Source of the DNA: Aedes albopictus
Taxonomy: Eukaryota > Arthropoda > Insecta > Diptera > Culicidae
Assembly (NCBI RefSeq): GCF_035046485.1
Contig: NC_085138.1
Span: 16,371,329 to 16,435,328, forward strand
DNA: 64,000 nt
Reading direction: 5' to 3'
Positions within the stretch are counted from its first letter, which is position 1, and the number at the start of each line of letters is the position of its first letter. The notes under the pieces are model-generated. The model was not told where the DNA came from. It worked only from the letters and a program-made list of their open reading frames with translations, and did no database searches. The position numbers and the translations under genes were made by a program. Shown one piece after another: positions 32,403-43,296 of this stretch.

Positions 32403-32575
32403 CAAGCAACACACTCGTCACCGAAGAATCACGGCGGCGCAGGTTTATGTTGCGCAAAAGTCACTGTGACTTACTTCTAGCAAGTAAGTGTTTATTTGTT
32501 AGAAGTAAGTCACAGTGACTTTTGCGCAACAAAACCTGCGCCGCCGTGACTCTTCGGTGACAAGTGTGTTACTTG
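32403..32575. mobile_element. Hairpin element with 76-bp arms
   Basis: Left arm 32403-32479 and right arm 32500-32575 are inverted copies with about four differences, separated by a 20-base spacer. The arms begin CAAGCAACACACTCGTCACC and meet near TTACTTCTA. A transcript would form a long near-perfect hairpin. Likely a fold-back MITE; no clear target-site duplication. Confidence 0.88.
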
Positions 32576-32990
32576 GGTCGGCTCTGTACACTCGTTACAT
32601 CTGCTATACCAGGCATACTGAGTAATGTTTCATAATCAATCGCGGTGACTGGACATTAAAGGTCGTCCAAACTATCCTGAAGTTTGACTCTTGATAGTAA
32701 CGGTAGTTATTCTCATAATGAACTTTAAACTAACATCTGTAATCCCTCTGGCATATCATGAATCATTTCAAGATATTTTTGAGATATTCCAGATCAACAA
32801 CACTACTCCGGAGACCATAGCTTCAGGTCTACACTTGTGATAATAGCTTTTTCCACTACGTTAAGCAGTAGTGCTACATAATCCAATGTACTTACCAAAG
32901 TGATTAGAGGAACAATAGGCGTTGTTACATACTTTTGGGATTTTATGGGCTTCCTTACTATTATAAAGCTTAGTTAAAAAAAAACCACTA

Positions 32991-33345
32991 TAACTTTCAA
33001 AAGACTTACAGAACATGATAGATTACAAATCGTAGCTTCTAATGAAAGAAGTTACCGTTACATCCGTAGAACAGTTTGGATGACCTAGAATAACCCGACT
33101 GAACTGATATTGTCTATTAAAACTTTCAGAAGACTTACTGGACATGATAGATTACAAATCGTATAATGAAAGAAGTTACCGTTACACCCGTAGACTTAAG
33201 GATCTAAGCTCAAGAACAGTTTGGATTACCTAGGATATCCCGGCAGATCTGATACTGTCTAATGAACTTTCAGTAGACTTACTGGACATGATGGATTACA
33301 AATCGTAGCTTTGTATAATAAAATAAGTTACCGTTACACCATTGA
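32991..33345. repeat. Tandem repeat, unit about 127-144 bp, 2.6 copies
   Basis: Units start at about 32993, 33120 and 33264 with ACTTTCAGAAGACTTACTGG, ATGATAGATTACAAATCGTA and AAGTTACCGTTACACC in the same order. The third unit is partial. Confidence 0.85.
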
Positions 33346-33825
33346 CCACCAAAACTACAGAAAAATTAAAAATAAAAATAAAGTAAATAAAATAAAGTAA
33401 ATGAACAGTTTTTTTTCGGTTCCATGAAACAGTTCTTGGTATTTAGTTTAGTATTTAAGTTTACATTTTTCTCTGCTGGATCGCGAAAAGTTAGCCTAGT
33501 AACCAGAGGGGTCGCCAACCAAAAAGTTTGGGAACCTGTGGCCTAAGAAATTTTCAAAAAAAAAAAAACTCCTGATAGGGTGATATTGGGTATTGGGTGG
33601 CCAAATAATGTGGGGAAGGATTTGAGGCCAACTCTGAGTTCAATAGGTTTCAAACCAAACCTCCCCCCCATCCCCCGACGAAGAGAACAAAACGGCCGAG
33701 AATAGGTTATTTCCCCTATTTGTTTGAAAAACTTCTTGATTTATACTGATTTTGTGAAGATTTTGTAGTTTTCAAGTTGCTTGAAAAGCTTTTTAATTGT
33801 TATTTTCGTGATTGTCATTTTTTTA

Positions 33826-33876
33826 GATGAACCAGTCGCGGGCTGGAAATCTCCCTAATAGAGCTAATAATAATAG
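33826..33876 (+). mobile_element. 3' stub of a SINE
   Basis: GATGAACCAGTCGCGGGCTG followed by GAAATCTCCCTAATAGAG matches the 3' ends of the SINEs at 37367 and 43684. No tRNA-like head is present. Confidence 0.6.
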
Positions 33877-36344
33877 TTAATTGTTTTTAAGCAATCAAAC
33901 ATAGGGATTGTCGCGATGAATATGAAGTTCAAACTGAAAATACAAATTTCAAAAACTTTGGTCCAATGGATATTTCAAACACAGAGAAACAGACGTCACT
34001 CTTGGTACATATTTCATTTGAAAACACCGTCACGAAAGCGTATCCGCCCAATTCTTATCATGCTGTGCTTGGCCGAGCAACCACTAGATGGCGATAGTGA
34101 GCAAACGTTAAACAGCAACAAAAACGATGTGAGAACCGCGAGTGGCTAATCACCCAACTACCAAATATTTGAATCCACCGTTAAATTGGTTATGGATGGA
34201 GTGCGAGAATAGTGTGACGTATCTTTCTCTGTGTTCCAAACATGTTATATTCATCCAAAAAGCTGGGAGAATGCATTGGTTCAAAAATTGTGAACACAAA
34301 CGCCAGACAACCGAAAGTGTTTATCTCGCTGATCTCACTATTAGCTATGGCACTATAGGGTGAAAACTAGAACAGACTCCAGAAAATTTTCAATCGTTCC
34401 CTGAAATACAACGTATTAAAATGACTGATTGGCGTACGCAACACATAATAAATGCACCATACTCTATACCTACTGTATATCCTCAATTACCTACATGGTG
34501 ACCTTCTTCAAAAGTATTGACTGCAAAACGCTTCGTAAATTCATTTGAATTTTTTTTATCTCGCTGAAAGCGTGCAATGAATTCGGCCATTTATTTGAAT
34601 TGAAACACCGCTGGAATTCGATCGGAGTGATTTTTGCAAATATTTGGTTCATAAATTCATATCCGTGCGATGGCGATGGAATGCGTGTCAGCCAGTACAG
34701 CAGAAATGTATCCAATTTTGCACCGAATTGTCCGGGAATCCGCATTGCCGTTCCGTTTATTGGTGCTATCATCATCTCGCTACCACCACCGGCTACAAAT
34801 ATTTGCACCGAGTACCGAAAACCGACGACGGTTGATTACCTTTCGGTGTGGGGCAACACACCGGAAAAAAAAGTGCCGGCACGTTCGATGTAACGGGATT
34901 TTCTCGCGAATCCTCTTGGTTAGCGTGACCTTGGCAGTTACCTACTGTTGCGAGGCTCCCGCACTAACGAACGTCACGAAACGTGGAAAGCAAAAATCAA
35001 TTTCCTCACTGCGTACCAGCAGCAGCCTTGGGACCCACCCCGCTTACTCCTCGGTGGATGACAACCAGGAAGTTGTAGCTTGTGGCTTTGGACCCACCGA
35101 CGACGTTCACTGTGTCCCTGGTTGGTAGATCCTCTGCAGTTAGTGTCACAATGAAGTGACAAAGTTTCGTGTCGGAATTAGATTTCCCCAATTTGCAACA
35201 CTGTAATTCGCTGGCAAATAGAATTAGTACCTGTATGTACCTGCCAGTCACGTTGGGGCTAGCCAGAGCTGTCCTGACAAGAGCGCCCGAAAACCTGGGA
35301 ATCCTTTGTGATTCGATGGGTCGGCTGGCTGCAGCTGTAGTGTGCGGTTGAAGGTGCTGCCACTGCCACTCACTGCTTTCGCCGTATAATTTTAGGACCG
35401 TGGTGGTAGAAGTTTCATCATTTTCCGCATAGTCCAACCGAGGCAACTGAGCGTACCGAATGACTTCCGTTGCCCATGGCTATCCGTCTGGCTCGGCTAT
35501 GCTGTGGAACGATCGACCGACCAGCATAGTAGGTACTCCAACGGAACGCTTCATTTGACTACTGCACTATGGGTGTATCAGGTGGTCAAAAATCAACAAA
35601 ATAAACGACAAATGAAGTTCCTCAAAATTTTGGCCGGTTTCACCTCCCACAGTGTATCGAGTCCAAGCTTCACCCGTCGTTGGTTCCGATGACTCGTCCT
35701 CGACTCACCCCCACCAGAATCAGAGTTGCTGCAAAAATTGAAACTGAAACCGGAAGGGAAAATTTTCTCCGGCACTACCGGTGCAAACGAGCCAAGAGAA
35801 TGGTTCGAAATAATGGAACCAGACCGTGATGGGTTGGCGAAAAAGCAACAAAAAAAAACCTAAAGAAGAAAACTGCATAATACAAAACACTGCGGAGTCG
35901 AGTAGTTTTGTTGCGGTTCCGATCGGACCAGTCAGTCTGGTGGTGCTGAGAGCCCGGGAAGATGGATTGCGTGCGAGGTGGAGTTGGACTGCAATAAAAA
36001 TTTTATCTCTTGGTAAATCTCCCTTTGGCGGCCATCAACAATGCATTGGAAGCCGGCGGACGATGAAGATGAGTTGGGTTATGCTCATGACTAACTGGAA
36101 CCGGCGTTGGCTTTGTTCTGTTTAGTTTGTGGAGCAAGTTGGGCAACAGGGATAAATATTCTTGAACACAGACAATGGAAGTCTGATGGTGAGTAATCAT
36201 CATTTTGAAGATATTCATTTTGACGAACACTTGCACAGTTGTGGAACTCTGTTGGTCTTGTAGAGACGTCTTTCAAAGTAATAGTGGTGGGTGCCTGAGG
36301 TTCGAATTTAAATCTAATTCAAAAATGCTGAGTATTATTGTGTC
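33877..36344. other. Stretch without an assigned gene
   Basis: Looks largely non-repetitive. Between 34600 and 35450 several frames of 97-152 codons overlap on both strands (such as 34670-35128 plus and 35006-35446 minus). None shows a known domain, signal peptide or convincing splice sites. Possibly unique intronic or intergenic host DNA. Confidence 0.4.
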
Positions 36345-36960
36345 TAACACGGGAATTCCCTGGAACAATTCCTGGAGTAACCTCTGGAAGAATTTCTTAA
36401 GGTATCCCGTACGCAATTTCCAAAGCAATCCTGGTGGAATTCCCAATGAAATCTCGAGTATTATTTCCGAAAGGTTACCACGAGGAATTTCGAATTTGTC
36501 CCAAGAGGGTTTCTAAAAGCAATATTTGGTCAAAGTTGTCAGCAGAATTTCCTGGAGATATACCGGAAGAATTTCAAGGAAGAATCCCAAAAGGAATCCC
36601 GGGATGCTTTTCTGAAAGAATTTATGGGCAAATTTCAGAAAGAATCTCAGAAAAGACTCCTGAAGAAACCCAGGATGAATTTGTGGAGGAATCCTGGTCG
36701 GCACTACCTTAGAGGAATTCTTGAAGGGATCCCTAAAGAAATTCCCGAAGGAATCGCTGGAGTAATTTATAAAAAAAAATCTATAGGAATCCTTAGAGGC
36801 ATTCCGGGAAAATTTCATGGATTCATCCCTGGAGAAGACGCTGGAATTTTGAAAATCCTGAAGAAAATTCTTGCAGCAATTGTTGGGCAAACTCCAGATG
36901 GAATTATTGAAAAAAAAGTTGATAAAAAAATTTCTGAAGAAGTCACTGGTGGATCTATTG
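36345..36960. repeat. Degenerate AGGAAT-type repeat
   Basis: Words such as CCTGGAGGAATTTC, GAAGAATTTC and GGAATCCC recur about every 25-35 bases. The frames 36434-36712 (plus), 36624-37028 (plus) and 36513-37064 (minus) all come from this texture (repeated GIPKEIPEGI-like words) and are not genes. Confidence 0.75.
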
Positions 36961-37366
36961 AAGTACAGGGGATAGACAAAATGGTCGGGACAGGCCTTAT
37001 TTTCACTTTTCAAAATATGTTCTACTAGCTGTAACTTTTCGAAAAGTGCTTCAAATATTTTCACATTTTCACTGTTAGTTCATCGACTAGTTGTGTATCA
37101 GTGGTCCAAATTTGGAAAAGATCGAGCTATTCTTCACGAAGTTATGAACATTCTTGAAAAAGGTATAATTCTCCGATAGCCAACTGTTATATCTCCAGAT
37201 TCAATCAACCGAATGCAATGAAATTTTGACCATTTATGACTTATATAATAACTTATGAAAAACCTTTGACTTAACTTAAAATCCTTAACAAGGAAGAAAA
37301 TTACAACGATTAGATTAATTTTCTAATAAACCCCAAATTATCAAAAACTTTAACATCGTATCAAAT

Positions 37367-37424
37367 AAGAGACGAACCAGCCAAGGGCTGAAAGTCTCTC
37401 TAATAAAGACAAATCAATCAATCA
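37367..37424 (+). mobile_element. 58-bp 5'-truncated SINE with target-site duplication
   Basis: The unit AGACGAACCAGCCAAGGGCT plus GAAAGTCTCTCTAATAAAG ends in (AATC)n. It is flanked by an exact 12-bp direct repeat, ATCGTATCAAAT (37355-37366, 37425-37436). It is a strongly 5'-truncated SINE insertion whose short tail word repeats. Confidence 0.85.
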
Positions 37425-37679
37425 ATCGTATCAAATTCGGGATGCAAATTATAGTTTAAATAATTTCCCTCTAATTGATTTATATATAAGTGTGTTTTGA
37501 AGAAAAGTAAATTGAAAAAGTAATGGGATGCATATCTCTTGTTATGAAAGTCAAACGTCTTTCAGAATTCGTTATATAAGTCATAAATGATCAAAATTTC
37601 ATTTCATTCGGTTTATTGAATCCGGAGATATATCAGCTCAAATTTTGCCTGACCCGATCATTTTGTCTATACCCTGTAA

Positions 37680-37900
37680 TACGTGTAGAAATTCCTAAAA
37701 AAATCTCTAAAGTAATAACGAGAAAAATACCTGAAATGAAGGTAAGGAATCCCTTGAGAAAGTTTTGAGAGAATCCAAAAAAAAAATGCACAGAAACAAT
37801 CACTAGAAAACATCTAAAGCTCCCTTGAGAAATTCCAGAAGAAATTCTTGGATGAATTATTGAAGAAATTCCGGAGGGAATTTCTTGAGGATCGATATGA
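37680..37900. repeat. Degenerate AGGAAT-type repeat, further patch
   Basis: Same texture as 36345-36960 (AGAAATTCC, GAGGGAATTTC, GGAATCCC words). Confidence 0.6.
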
Positions 37901-39287
37901 TGAAGTACCGTAGGACAGATCCCGAAAGGCTGCCAGAAATCATAGCCGAGAATGTAGTGATGACTCAAATTTTGAGTTATTTGAACTGGTGAGAATTTGG
38001 TATCTCCGTTAAATGTTCAGACATTTCACTGTTGTGTCTGGAACCTCCAAACTTTGTCCCTCTGTTGTTTTAAAGTCAATTTTCGTGGGTCTTAATTTCA
38101 GCTTTAAGGCGCTCATTTGTTTCTTTTACAACCTATGCCTTATGCCCTATGCCTATATTTTCGCTGTTTTACTGTCCAGCAGTCCAATTATTGGAACATA
38201 TCATGCAACACGCATTGAAATACTTTGAAACCTCCCTGAAGCTGTTCTGAACTCTCTTGAAATCCTGTAAACCTCCTGGGAACCGCCCTGATAATTCCAT
38301 AAAGTTTGTACCATCTTTGATTTGGAGCTGCCATCTTGGATTTCAGACCACCATCTTGGTTATTCTGGTAGCCATTTTTGGACTCCGGACATCTAACAAA
38401 TGGTCTGAGTTGCTAGCTTTTACGAAGATGGCTGTTAGCTCAGCTTCATCAGCAGTGTCTCTACTCACTTGCGACGCGAATAACCCAACTATTTGAGAGA
38501 GTCTGAAACTGCTGGCTCTGTGTCAGGTCTTGTGCACAGCAAACAATTTTGTAATATCCAGGCACGTGATTTTTGGAGATGTATCTTGTTCCTTCAATTA
38601 TCACCCTCACACCATATACATGATAGCACCGAAAAGTGTCAATAAACCCATTCCAGCAGATTCGTAGAACCAGTATCATATTTATCCTGTACCTTCTAAC
38701 TCGGTGGAATAGCCGAGATTTGTGAAAACTTTCTTCTGGAAGGAGATTCTTTTTCCCTGCCGCGGGTTTCGTGCAAGTGTTTCTGCTTGTGGGTCCGCAC
38801 ATTCGTTTTTGGCCCTTCATACAGGAGATTGCCTGATCACTAACAACTGTACAATCTTGATCAAATCGCTTTTCAGATTATTCCAGTGCTATAGGCAGCT
38901 GCCTTGCTACAATAGATGGTAGAACAAATCATCATCATCATCATCATCAGAAAGTTTTTAACAGAAATCGGTCAAGAAATTTCTTGAGTGACTCCAGTTG
39001 AACACGAAACTGGGCTTTAGAAGAAATAAATAATCAAGACAAAAAGTAGTTGAAGGTTTTGAAAATTATATCTTACTTTGAAATAACGGGTGACCGTTAC
39101 CATAAGAGGCGAACCACACTAATCTGCGAAGCGTGAAGAACTAGCATCAAGTTAAACGCCAGAGTTATGCCTTTCTCCCAATAAATAGAAGGTAGAACAA
39201 CTCACTACAACTATTAAATGGGTCCATGTATGTACGTTGTTAATCAGCCTCCGACTGGCCCTCCGGGATTGTCGCTACATTGGATTA
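37901..39287. other. Stretch without an assigned gene
   Basis: No recognisable protein. CCATCTTGG-type words repeat at 38300-38380 and a short (CAT)n run lies at 38930-38948. The 119-aa minus frame 38461-38820 has no known motif. Confidence 0.4.
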
Positions 39288-39475
39288 CACCCGATTCTTT
39301 TTTTTGCACGGGTCCGGTTTTTGCAATATCTCAGTCATTTTTAACCGATTTTCATGAAATTTGGTACACTCATGGTACTAACCGTGCCTACATGTGTACA
39401 AAATTTCATAAAATCGTTTAAACATTGACTGAGTTATAGCGAAAACCAGACCCGTGCAAAAAAAATAATCGGGTG
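39288..39475. mobile_element. 188-bp MITE with long inverted repeats
   Basis: Ends CACCCGATTCTTTTTTTTGC and, on the other strand, CACCCGATTATTTTTTTTGC. The inverted arms run about 80 bp each with scattered differences. TA flanks both sides (39286-39287, 39476-39477). Tc1/mariner-type MITE. Confidence 0.9.
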
Positions 39476-39864
39476 TACTGTTTTTTAATGTAGTTTCCGA
39501 CTGGTAGATTCTGCGACTCGAAGTTTTCGGCTACTCAGTCTTGCGGATTCAAACGGTACTTTGTTTACTGCCCTACGTTTCTCCGTTTTCTAATTTCCCC
39601 TTGAACATCGCTTCCCAACCTTGGCTCTCGCCAAGGCTAAATTCGCATTGGTGTACGAAATGAGATCGCATAAGTGTTAAAATGAACTCGTTAAAGTGTA
39701 CATAACAACTCACATAAGCTACAGTCGTTTATGTTGAGAGAATGCGATTTGATATGTGATAACAATGAAAGAGTTACTGCTTGTTTGCAGCTGCAGCTAT
39801 TTTGCTGGGCTGATAATAATCACATACACTTTTATCGTTACACCTTAAGACCTTAAGCAGTTTC

Positions 39865-40135
39865 AAAAATCACGGAAGTTCAACCACAAAGCTCAACGTA
39901 TCCCGTAATGATTTCGTGTAGCGAACCTGCAATTATAAGAACGGGAGTCTTTTGACGGACGAACGTGAAGTAATTGAAAGGTGGAAGCAGTACTTCGATG
40001 AACACCTGATCAGCACTGGAAAGTTGGTCATCTGTCTGCGTCAATGAGAAGTCAGGATCTGGTACACCGAACAGTTACCGAGGAGTGAAAGATAAGGGTA
40101 ACCTTTCCAAATCCACAGGAAAGGAGACCATCGGT
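39865..40135 (+). pseudogene. Scrap of RTE family A reverse transcriptase
   Basis: Bases follow the A1 region that encodes KFYQKLNASRNGFVPR...LTDGREVIERWKQHFD, then skip to the region of KLATCLHRL...EEWKEG, with many changes and a deletion between. A short GGTAAGGTAGG word follows at 40164. Much more diverged than A1-A3, so an older insertion. Confidence 0.75.
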
Positions 40136-40283
40136 TTTGTTTGTTGGGCTGTAGTCAGATAAGGTAAGGTAGGTGATATAAACTGCTATAATTCATGAAA
40201 AGAATGTCACGTGGGTTTTATGCAAAACGTACTGAAACAAAATAAAAACTATAGCAGCAAACTCTATCTCATGGTATACAACA

Positions 40284-40457
40284 GCAAAAAGCGTGGGTAT
40301 TATGATTCCTTGCCTAATTTGATACTGTTTGAGCAAAACTTTGGATAACTATGTTGTTTATGTTGCAGGAAATGGAGAAAACAACAACACAGTTACCCAA
40401 AGTTTTGCTCAAGCAGCATCAAATTAGGCCAGGAATAATAATACCCACGCTTTTTGC
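40284..40457. mobile_element. Hairpin element with 75-bp arms
   Basis: Left arm 40284-40358 (starting GCAAAAAGCGTGGGTATTAT) and right arm 40382-40457 are inverted copies with about seven differences and a 23-base spacer. Fold-back MITE-like; no clear target-site duplication. Confidence 0.85.
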
Positions 40458-41959
40458 ACCATTTCATTGCAGAAACGAATAATTGACCTTCTCACCATAC
40501 AAAAATTCAGCTCATTACTACAAATCTAGTACTTCACCGATCTGTCCTATTACATGCATTTGAATGGTTTACAATAAAATTGTGCCTCACAGCATTTCAA
40601 GGAAAATTGAATTCAGTTGTAATTCAGTTGAATGTTCTCTTCTTTACGAAAGAAAATTAAACTAATTGAGTTTGTCATTAACTCGGTAAATAGAGTTCTG
40701 AACAGTAAATTTCGGGGACTAAAAAGAAGTTACCGACAAAGACTTGGCATCCAAGTTCATCAAATAAATACTAAACCTGTTGTCTGTCTTCAAAGAAAGA
40801 ATTTCTTTTTAGGTTTTGTAAATTAATTGTTAACTTTTCCTACTTTTAACAATATTTTATAAATTATGCACAATAGTTGATTATTGACTACAAACCTACC
40901 AACAGACTGCCGTATATGCAATTACGCAAATACTGTTGTGAGTAAAATTATCACAAGATTATACATAAGATAAATCGTATAACCCAAATGACGATTACAA
41001 AATATTTACTTCATAAAACATCAGCTATCATGTTTACGCAACACGCCATCACAATGATTCATTCAACCCTTCACCATCACATTGACCCCCCAAAAGACAG
41101 ACAAAAGGTTAGTCAAATATGGTCACCATTTCCGCCCGATAAGCCCGGTCGTTGTATGTTGTAACCCCTTCCTTTGCGGCCACTTTGACAGATGTAATTA
41201 TCTCATTCCCCGTAAAGTTAACAAATTTACTTAGCTGTCGAGAATTGTGTCTCTCTGGCGCGCGCGAACAAACGGCCTCCATCAAAAGCGCCAATTTACC
41301 TTCCCCTAGATTGCCCCATCACCATCATCATCATGACTCATCATCGTCGGGAGTCCCCATTTTTCCTCCCACTGCACTGCCACCACCCACGCTAATCCCT
41401 TGTTCAAATGAAGCACAAACTGTTTTGGTAGGGTGGACCAAGAGTCCTAAATATACATGGGAGGCAGCCTCACACTTTCATCAATATCTTATTGTTGCGG
41501 TCAATGCTCACCTAAATATATAAATTTTCTGACTAAGACATTCAGCTTTCTAGTGGTGAGTTCAAATTGAAACTGGTGGTTGCGATGAAATGATAAAATT
41601 TAAAATGGCGTCCAAATCCCATTTTGGATTTCAATTTCAAATTCCTTTCTTAGGAACGTGAAGTTTTGTACATTTTACAACAATAATTTTCGAGACATCA
41701 CGCGATAAATTAGGTACAATTTGATGAAGAATCGTCTGTCAGCTTATCAGCCCCTTGGGAAGCGAGGGTTCCGTCAATTTAATCCAACCAAGCGGTTTTC
41801 ATTCTTTTTTATCATATTCTAGCGAATAAGCCATAACATTTTGAAATCCTAGACTTGATGTAAATGGCGGTCTGGTTTCAGCGAGATTTACCCATTTATC
41901 AAAATTTTGAACCACCCTGCCGTTGTCCCCCTCAATCCACCCAACTCAATGAGACTTAC
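40458..41959. other. Stretch without an assigned gene, downstream of the Dpr exon
   Basis: AT-rich, with a (CAT)n run at 41321-41333. The part next to 41959 should be intron of the Dpr-family gene, given the splice donor there. I searched for the next Ig exon (VSW...RDLHIL type) on the minus strand and did not find it. Confidence 0.4.
41954..41959 (-). promoter_or_regulatory. Splice donor of the Dpr exon
   Basis: GTAAGT on the minus strand directly after the codons for GDRT; a perfect 5' splice-site consensus at the position where Dpr genes commonly split the first Ig domain. Confidence 0.8.
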
Positions 41960-42189
41960 CGTTCGGTCGCCTTTGTGTTTGACGCGGCACTTGAGTACGG
42001 CGGTGTCCTCCAGCACCGTCGTTACATTCCGCGAGTTGACGTCGTCGAAGTACGGCTTGTCCGCCGAACTCCCGGAGCTACTACTTCCACTGGCTGCGCC
42101 TACTGCTGACGACGAGGACGACGTCGCTGATGATGACGAGGATGGTAATCCAACGGCGGCGGCGGCGGCGGATGAGGATGGTGGGATAC
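41960..42189 (-). CDS. Exon of a Dpr-family (immunoglobulin) cell-surface protein gene
   Basis: The minus-strand exon encodes 76 full codons: GIPPSSS, an Ala/Ser-rich linker, then KPYFDDVNSRNVTTVLEDTA and VLKCRVKHKGDRT. PYFD...RNVT...LKCRVK..G.RT is the start of the first Ig domain of Dpr (defective proboscis extension response) proteins, neuronal surface proteins that pair with DIP partners in synapse specification. The cysteine is the B-strand half of the domain disulfide. Splice sites fit: acceptor TTTTCCCACACACAG ends at 42190, donor GTAAGT begins at 41959. The exon starts two bases into a codon and ends on a codon boundary, so the next exon should begin VSW. The linker is unusually long and Ser/Ala-rich. 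Which dpr paralogue this is cannot be told from one exon. The longer open frame 41888-42271 simply reads through both splice sites. Confidence 0.85.
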
Positions 42190-42204
42190 CTGTGTGTGGG
42201 AAAA
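42190..42204 (-). promoter_or_regulatory. Splice acceptor of the Dpr exon
   Basis: TTTTCCCACACACAG on the minus strand directly before the exon; a pyrimidine-rich tract ending in CAG. Confidence 0.75.
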
Positions 42205-43296
42205 TGACACGACAGAACGGACAATTAGTGTGAATTGAAACAAATTCAATTAAATATTCAAGTGCAAGCACCAGTCAGCCAGCAGCGTTTCGGAGGTTTT
42301 TGGGGACGGGCAATATCCGAACAAGTGATGGTGCATTAGGTGATATGAGGCAAACATACGGTGCTTGTTTTATCGTTTGTCCCGTGAGAGGGGAGGGGGA
42401 TGAGCTGTATTGACGATTTGACGAATTGAGGATAATTAATTGGTTGGCAGCAAATGTTGACAGGTTTACGCGTCGAACAGGTGTCACTATTGGATTGATG
42501 TGTGTTTTTCCGAGCAAGTGTTCGATTTAAGTTTTGAGAGATTGTTGTTGCATCAAACAATCAGAATATCAGGCTTTACAAAAGCTTAAACTTAATACCT
42601 AGTATAGTCGAGACTCTTATAAGATCACTGGTCGGGGGGCGCAATAGGAATCTGCTTAATAGGAGACTAAGAGCTTATGGAATTTCGGCTTTTTGGGGGT
42701 GCGGGTGTGTTAACATTGAAAAATTCGTCATTGAAATCATCGTCATCATCAAACATTTGAAGCAGTTTTTGCGTTCAAAACAAAAGTTATTTCCATGAAA
42801 ATGTATTCACTGTTTTCCATTTGAGTAATGGAATGCAGTGAATATATTTTCATAGCCATTGTTCTGATTTACAGCAAAAAAACTGCTTTTCATTTTCCAA
42901 TAATCGATGACGGTTACTTGAGCCTTAAGACATAGCGCAATGCGTTTTTCGTTTGGAGCTTGAAAAGATCTACCATTTAGAACTTTGGTTGATTAGATTA
43001 GTTGGCAACTTGGCCACTTAAGGCACCACCAACAGTTTGATGCTAAATTGCACTACTGAAACCCTATCAGGTTGTCGAGCAAACGTTACGGTATACGACA
43101 GCTCAAGACCCTGATAATTTGTCTTCGGGAAAGTTGTTGGTTACGCCAATAACTTGCAGATGAATCCAGATAACTTTGAAAGTTGGTGTTTTTGGCAAAG
43201 TTGATCAGTATGACATAGACTCACACTAGGACTTACATAAACTGGAACACTTGATTTGCAATTACTTATGTTACTGGCGTTTTTTGTCGAAATGCG
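42205..43296. other. Probable intron upstream of the Dpr exon
   Basis: No further exon recognised. An inverted word pair near 42792-42855 (TTTCCATGAAAATGTATTCAC / GTGAATATATTTTCAT) could form a short hairpin. Confidence 0.4.

Larger units (their letters stand above)
30533..32990. repeat. Diverged tandem array, unit about 240-300 bp, with later insertions
   Basis: The marker TCTACACTCGTAAC recurs at 30779, 31892, 32192, 32588 and 32829 (variants), with intervals of about 300, 400 (holding an insert) and 240 bases. Other shared words in each unit are GTTACTGGAC, CCTTCAAATCTACAAG, ATAATAGCA and GAAGCTCTTGAAATC. Insertions inside: an AGGAAT-type patch (30955-31095), a tRNA-derived SINE, the (GAGCTT)n repeat, and the segment 32205-32585 with a hairpin. 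Probably an old satellite-like array. Confidence 0.7.

Noticed and set aside
36513..37064. 183-aa minus-strand frame
   Set aside because: It is rich in repeated Phe/Asn/Ser words and overlaps plus-strand frames of equal length; it comes from the AGGAAT-type repeat.
41888..42271. 127-aa minus frame as an independent protein
   Set aside because: It reads through a good acceptor and a perfect donor; only 41960-42189 is supported as coding.
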